In this document: piece after piece, positions 5,085-8,349 of the stretch | Layout of the letters: each line of letters starts with the position of its first letter | Position numbering within the stretch: the first letter of the stretch is position 1 | Origin: Chloroflexota bacterium | GTDB lineage: Bacteria > Chloroflexota > Limnocylindria > Limnocylindrales > CSP1-4 | Reading direction: 5' to 3' | Assembly: GCA_016200675.1 (NCBI GenBank) | Contig: JACQEH010000255.1 | Span: 1-8,349, forward strand | DNA: 8,349 nt | Made by a program: the position numbers and the translations under genes | The notes under the pieces: model-generated | What the model was told of the DNA's origin: nothing | Databases searched by the model: none | Seen by the model: only the letters and a program-made list of their open reading frames with translations

Positions 5085-6005
5085 ATGCGACGACTCCTCC
5101 TCTGGATGGCCGGCAATCGCTGGCTCCGCGACCGCCTCCCCCGACTCTGGTTCGCCAAGCGGGCCGTGCGGCGGTTCATGCCCGGCGAAGAGGCCGAGAG
5201 CGCCTTGCGGGCGGGCGTCCAGTTCCAGATCGAGGGCATCGGCACGCTCTACACGCGCCTCGGGGAAAACCTGACGAGGATCGAGGAGGCCGACGAGGTG
5301 GCGGCCCATTACCTCGGCATCATGGATGAGATCCGGGAGCGCCACCTCGACGGGGAGATCAGCGTCAAGCTCACCCAGCTCGGATTCGACCTCGACCCCG
5401 AGCGCACGCATGCTCACGCCGCGGCACTGGCCACGAAGGCGGCCGAGAGCGGCAGGACGCTGTGGGTCGACATGGAGGGGAGTGCCTATACCGAGAGCAC
5501 CATTTCCTTCTACGAGCGCCTCAAGGCGGAGCATTCCAACACCGGCATCTGCTTGCAGGCCTATCTCAGGCGCACGGCTTCGGACATCCAGCGGCTGTTG
5601 CCGCTCAGGCCCGAGATCCGCCTCGTCAAGGGGGCCTATGCCGAGCCGGCCGAGATCGCCTACCGGACGCGCCACGACGTCGACGCCAACTACCTCGCCC
5701 TGTCGGTGGCGATGCTCGAAGCGGTTCGCGCCGGGAGCCCCGTCCGCGTGGGACTCGGGACGCACGACGTCCGGCTCATCGAGCAGGTGGCGGAGCACGC
5801 CGCGGCGTTGGGCCTGCCGAGGACCGCCTTCGAGATCCAGATGCTCTACGGGATCCGCGCCGACCAGCAGCGGCACCTGAACCGCGAGGGCTACATCGTG
5901 CGGACCCTCATTGCCTACGGCGAGGCCTGGTACCCGTGGTACATGCGCCGCCTCGCCGAGCGGCCCGCCAACGTCCTGTTCGCCCTCCGCCAGATCGTGG
6001 GCTGA
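5085..6005 (+). CDS. Proline dehydrogenase, monofunctional
   Basis: 306 residues, the usual size of stand-alone bacterial PRODH (the Thermus thermophilus enzyme has 307). FAD-dependent oxidation of L-proline to 1-pyrroline-5-carboxylate, passing electrons to quinone at the membrane. The TIM-barrel landmarks are all present: SVKLTQLG (K95), WVDMEG (D129, E131), CLQAYLRRT (157-165), LVKGAYAEP (180-188), GTHD (225-228), QMLYGIR (252-258) and the proline-carboxylate motif WYPWYMRRLAERPAN (R288, R289, E292). The start ATG 5085 gives the amphipathic basic N-terminus common in the family. There is no Shine-Dalgarno sequence; TAGCCT at 5073-5078 could be a -10 that would produce a leaderless mRNA, but no -35 was found. 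The usual partner, P5C dehydrogenase, is not in the window. Residues are complete and the gene looks intact. Confidence 0.95.
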   Translation: MRRLLLWMAGNRWLRDRLPRLWFAKRAVRRFMPGEEAESALRAGVQFQIEGIGTLYTRLGENLTRIEEADEVAAHYLGIMDEIRERHLDGEISVKLTQLGFDLDPERTHAHAAALATKAAESGRTLWVDMEGSAYTESTISFYERLKAEHSNTGICLQAYLRRTASDIQRLLPLRPEIRLVKGAYAEPAEIAYRTRHDVDANYLALSVAMLEAVRAGSPVRVGLGTHDVRLIEQVAEHAAALGLPRTAFEIQMLYGIRADQQRHLNREGYIVRTLIAYGEAWYPWYMRRLAERPANVLFALRQIVG

Positions 6006-6198
6006 TCCGCCCGAGGCGGGGCCGCTGCGGCGGGGCTGCCGAGCTGCCGGGCTGCCGGGCTGGTCGGGACGGCATCCCCGCGCCGCGCACGCGGGGGTCG
6101 CGGCTCAAGGCCGGGCCTCGAGTCCTCGTCGATTCTCACGAAATTCTCACCTCGCCACGGGACCCTCGGTCCCGATTGGCCCACAGGAGAGTTCTCAG
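6006..6198. other. Intergenic region between proline dehydrogenase and the efflux operon
   Basis: A GC-rich hairpin CCGCC-CGA-GGCGG (6007-6019) begins just after the stop at 6003-6005 and may mark the end of the proline dehydrogenase transcript, although it has no U-run. A run of CTGCCGGG-like near-repeats follows (about 6036-6062). GGGACC (6159-6164) and GGTCCC (6168-6173) form a 6-bp hairpin about 11 nt before the ribosome-binding site of the next gene. No clear sigma-70 promoter could be assigned. Confidence 0.35.
6133..6150 (+). promoter_or_regulatory. 7-4-7 direct repeat, candidate response-regulator site
   Basis: TTCTCAC occurs at 6133-6139 and 6144-6150, two identical 7-mers separated by GAAA for an 11-bp period. 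Both are also preceded by A. OmpR/PhoB-family response regulators bind tandem half-sites with just this geometry. The site lies 49-66 bp upstream of the MacA-like start, where such a regulator would act. No sensor kinase or regulator is in the window. Confidence 0.5.
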
Positions 6199-7734
6199 AT
6201 GACGACGTCCCTCGAGCGGTCGGAACCGACCCCGAGCTGGGTCGATGACTTTGCCCTGGAGCAGGAGGGCGTGACCTTCCAGCCGCCGCGCCGCCGCTGG
6301 CGGCGATGGGTGGCCCTGCTCTTCGCGGCCGTGGCCGTTGCCGGGGTCACTGTCTGGGTCGTGAACCCGTTCGGCAAGGTCGCTGCCGCGTCCCTCGTGA
6401 CCGGCAAGGCCAGTACCGGGACGATCGTTTCGAGCGTCAGCCTCGCCGGCTCGGTCGCATCCTCGTCGGTCAACGAGCTGAGCTTCACGACCTCCGGGGC
6501 CGTCACGGCCGTCAACGTCGCCGTGGGCGACAAGGTGACCGCCGGCCAGGTCCTGGCGACGATCGACGACGCAGCCCTCAAGGTCCAGCTCCAGGTCGCG
6601 GAGGCCAACCTGACGGCCGCCCAGGCCCGCCTGGCCCTGGACCAGGCCGGTCCGACCGCCGCCACGATCGCATCGGCGAAGGACTCGATCAGCCAGGCCA
6701 AGCTCCAGCTCTCGACCGCACAGACGTCGCTCGGCGACACCGAAGCCCAGAACAACCAGAGCCTGGCCCAGGCGAACGCGGCGCTGACGGCGGCCACGAC
6801 GCTGCTGGCCAACGACACCGCGACGCTCCCTCCGGGCGACCCCCAGCTTGCCAAGGACCAGCAGGCCGTCGATTCGGCGACCACGAACCTGGCCTCGGCG
6901 CAGCTGAAGGCGACCCTCTCGCTCCACCAGGCCCAGTCCCAGGTCAACTCCGCCTCGCTCAACCTGACCACCGCGCAGCACAACTACGCGGCCAAGGTCG
7001 TCCCCGCGACGGACGCCCAGATCGCCTCCGACCAGGCTGCGGTAGCGCAGGCGCAGCAGGCCCTCGCCACCCTCCAGGCGACGGGAGCCACGATCACCAG
7101 CCCCATCGCCGGGACCGTCACCGCCGTCGCGATCAAGGTCGGCCAGGCGGTCAGCGGGACGAGCGCGGCAGGGGCCAGCGCGAGCTCGTCCAGCACGACC
7201 GGCCAGATCGAGGTCATGGACCTGGCCAGCCTCCAGATCGCCGGCCAGGCGTCGGAGACCGACATCGCCAAGCTCAAGATGGGCCAGGCGGCGACGATCA
7301 CCGCCACGGCCCTGGGCGCGAACACCGTGATCGGGAAAGTCTGCCAGCTCAGCATCGTGGGCACGCAGATCTCGGGCGTGACGAGCTTCGGCGTCACCGT
7401 CTGCATCGACGGGGCGAGCACGGGCCTGCTCGTGGGCATGAGCGCGACGGCCGCCGTCGTGACCAACCGGGCCGACAACGCGATCCTGGTCCCGAGTCTC
7501 GCGGTCAAGACGATCGGCGGGCAGCCGGTCGTGACCGTCCTCGGCGCCGATGGCAAGACGCAGACGAACGTGGCCGTCACGGTCGGGATCTCGAACGGAT
7601 CGGAGACCCAGATCCTGTCCGGCCTGACCGGCAACGAGACGGTCGTCGAGACGATCCAGTCCACGACCCAGACCCGCGGTGGCTTCGGTGGCGGCACGCG
7701 GATCCTTGGCGGGGGCGGCTTCGGTGGCGGCTGA
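6199..7734 (+). CDS. MacA-like periplasmic adaptor / HlyD-family membrane fusion protein
   Basis: 511 residues. ATG 6199 is chosen because AGGAGAG (6185-6191) lies seven nt upstream; the frame stays open further upstream but without a ribosome site. A short cytoplasmic, basic N-terminus precedes one membrane segment (about 36-56), so the rest is exported and anchored. Domains in order: first half of the lipoyl-like sandwich (92-124, GAVTAVNVAVGDKVTAGQVL), a long Ala/Gln-rich coiled-coil hairpin (about 125-293), the second lipoyl half (295-320, ITSPIAGTVTAV), a beta-barrel domain (about 335-425), a membrane-proximal domain and a glycine-rich tail (494-511). The only cysteines are C382 and C402 in the barrel, which could form a disulfide. 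Such proteins couple a MacB-type ABC transporter to export of peptides, lipids or antibiotics. The ATPase gene follows at once. The substrate is unknown. Confidence 0.92.
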   Translation: MTTSLERSEPTPSWVDDFALEQEGVTFQPPRRRWRRWVALLFAAVAVAGVTVWVVNPFGKVAAASLVTGKASTGTIVSSVSLAGSVASSSVNELSFTTSGAVTAVNVAVGDKVTAGQVLATIDDAALKVQLQVAEANLTAAQARLALDQAGPTAATIASAKDSISQAKLQLSTAQTSLGDTEAQNNQSLAQANAALTAATTLLANDTATLPPGDPQLAKDQQAVDSATTNLASAQLKATLSLHQAQSQVNSASLNLTTAQHNYAAKVVPATDAQIASDQAAVAQAQQALATLQATGATITSPIAGTVTAVAIKVGQAVSGTSAAGASASSSSTTGQIEVMDLASLQIAGQASETDIAKLKMGQAATITATALGANTVIGKVCQLSIVGTQISGVTSFGVTVCIDGASTGLLVGMSATAAVVTNRADNAILVPSLAVKTIGGQPVVTVLGADGKTQTNVAVTVGISNGSETQILSGLTGNETVVETIQSTTQTRGGFGGGTRILGGGGFGGG

Positions 7735-7787
7735 GGCCGAGGGCGCCGCACCGGAGCTGCCGGCGAACGAGCCCTCGGCGAACCATC

Positions 7788-7811
7788 CTTCGGCGAACGC
7801 TTCGGCGAACG
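7788..7811 (+). repeat. Two perfect 12-bp tandem repeats before or within the start of the ATPase gene
   Basis: CTTCGGCGAACG occurs at 7788-7799 and 7800-7811, with partial copies of the CGGCGAAC core at 7761-7768, 7776-7783 and here. In the ATPase frame they read Ser-Ala-Asn-Ala/Pro repeats. The 12-bp period preserves frame, which hints that the stretch is translated as an extended N-terminus. Confidence 0.7.
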
Positions 7812-7819
7812 CTTCCGCG

Positions 7820-8349
7820 ATGACAAGCCGGGCCCCGGCCCGACCCGCCGCGGGCTCGCGCCCGCCACTCGTCTGGATGCACAACATCGTGAAGCGCTAC
7901 GGCCAGACGGACGGCTCGCTGGGCGCCGCCGGCGCGACCGGGGTCTACGCCCTGCGGGGCGTCAACGTCCAGATCCAGCGGGGCGAGTTCGTCGCCATCG
8001 TGGGGCCCTCGGGATCCGGCAAGAGCACCCTCATGAACATCCTCGGCTGCCTCGACGTCGCCGATGTCGGCCGCTACGTCCTGGCCGGAGTCGACGTCAG
8101 CCAGCTCGGTGACGACGCTCTGGCGAAGGTCCGCAACCGCTTCGTGGGCTTCATCTTCCAGCAGTGGAACCTCCTCGCCCGGACGGCCGCGGTCGACAAC
8201 GTCGCCCTGCCCCTGGCCTACCGCGGCGACGCCGATCGCCGCCGGAAGGCGATGGCCGCGCTCAAGGCTGTCGGCCTTGCGGACCGGGCCGGCCACCGCC
8301 CGAACCAGCTCTCGGGTGGCGAGCAGCAGCGCGTGGCGATCGCCAGGGC
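7820..8349 (+). CDS. MacB-type ABC transporter ATP-binding protein, 3' end missing
   Basis: 176 residues are visible and the frame runs off the window before Walker B. Present are the conserved start of the fold (LVWMHNIVKRYG), YALRGVNVQIQRGEFVAIVG leading into Walker A GPSGSGKST (62-70), the Q-loop FIFQQWNLL (111-119) and the signature LSGGEQQR (164-171). The LolD/MacB subfamily is indicated by GSGKSTLMNILGCLD. It powers export together with a FtsX-like permease, expected just downstream, and the MacA-like protein. The start is uncertain: ATG 7820 is used here, but ATG 7877 would cut into the domain, and GTG 7724, overlapping the previous stop by 11 bases, stays open with GC-rich third positions and would add 32 repeat-rich residues. 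None has a good ribosome site; translational coupling to the previous gene is likely. Confidence 0.93.
   Translation, partial: MTSRAPARPAAGSRPPLVWMHNIVKRYGQTDGSLGAAGATGVYALRGVNVQIQRGEFVAIVGPSGSGKSTLMNILGCLDVADVGRYVLAGVDVSQLGDDALAKVRNRFVGFIFQQWNLLARTAAVDNVALPLAYRGDADRRRKAMAALKAVGLADRAGHRPNQLSGGEQQRVAIAR

Noticed and set aside
4104..5876. Long minus-strand open frame across thrC, its leader and proline dehydrogenase
   Set aside because: It runs antisense to proline dehydrogenase and through the SAM riboswitch and terminator; its residues show no family motif. Long antisense frames are expected at this GC content.
5911..6198. N-terminal extension of the MacA-like protein
   Set aside because: It would overlap the end of proline dehydrogenase and has no ribosome site, while ATG 6199 has AGGAGAG at good spacing and a normal topology.
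6136..7887. Minus-strand and alternative plus-strand open frames over the MacA-like gene
   Set aside because: Arg/Gly/Asp-rich translations without domains, shadows of a gene with clear HlyD-family architecture.

Overview
The window is a GC-rich (about 70% G+C by eye) stretch of bacterial chromosome with seven protein genes, two cut by the window ends, and one unusually rich non-coding interval. There is no sign of mobile DNA, rRNA, tRNA or CRISPR. The origin is inferred, not proven. A monofunctional proline dehydrogenase, a long zinc-ribbon threonine synthase, a SAM-I riboswitch, a glycine-tailed MacA-like protein, frequent weak or absent Shine-Dalgarno sequences and high GC together suit a Chloroflexota lineage (for example a Limnocylindria- or Ellin6529-like soil or water bacterium) or an actinobacterium.

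Layout. 1-940, plus strand: the 3' part of an SRPBCC/CoxG-like gene, then a cysteine-rich MerR-family regulator. The MerR promoter and a MerR-type dyad overlap the stop codon of the first gene. 1008-4393, minus strand, read right to left: threonine synthase (thrC), a DUF4395 membrane protein, then a sarcosine-oxidase-like FAD oxidoreductase. They share a strand with gaps of 161 and 99 bp, the second holding a perfect 13-bp inverted repeat. 4394-5084 has no protein gene. On the minus strand it holds the thrC control region: promoter, SAM-I riboswitch, antiterminator and intrinsic terminator, with four direct repeats upstream of the promoter. It also holds an unexplained, apparently structured RNA element of about 184 nt, best folded from the plus strand, and a 3 x 13-bp tandem repeat. 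5085-6005, plus: proline dehydrogenase. 6199-8349, plus: a MacA-like membrane fusion protein and the start of its MacB-type ABC ATPase, behind a 7-4-7 direct repeat like those bound by OmpR/PhoB-family response regulators.

How the parts work together. The best-supported circuit is SAM control of thrC: the leader RNA can form either a SAM-I aptamer followed by a terminator, or a 13-bp antiterminator that uses up both the aptamer's P1/P4 3' strands and the terminator. Threonine synthase consumes O-phosphohomoserine near the methionine branch point. DUF4395 proteins are often near thioredoxin or rhodanese genes, and the third gene resembles N-methylglycine oxidases, so a link to sulfur and one-carbon metabolism is possible but inferred. 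Proline dehydrogenase and the MacAB-like exporter look like independent units.
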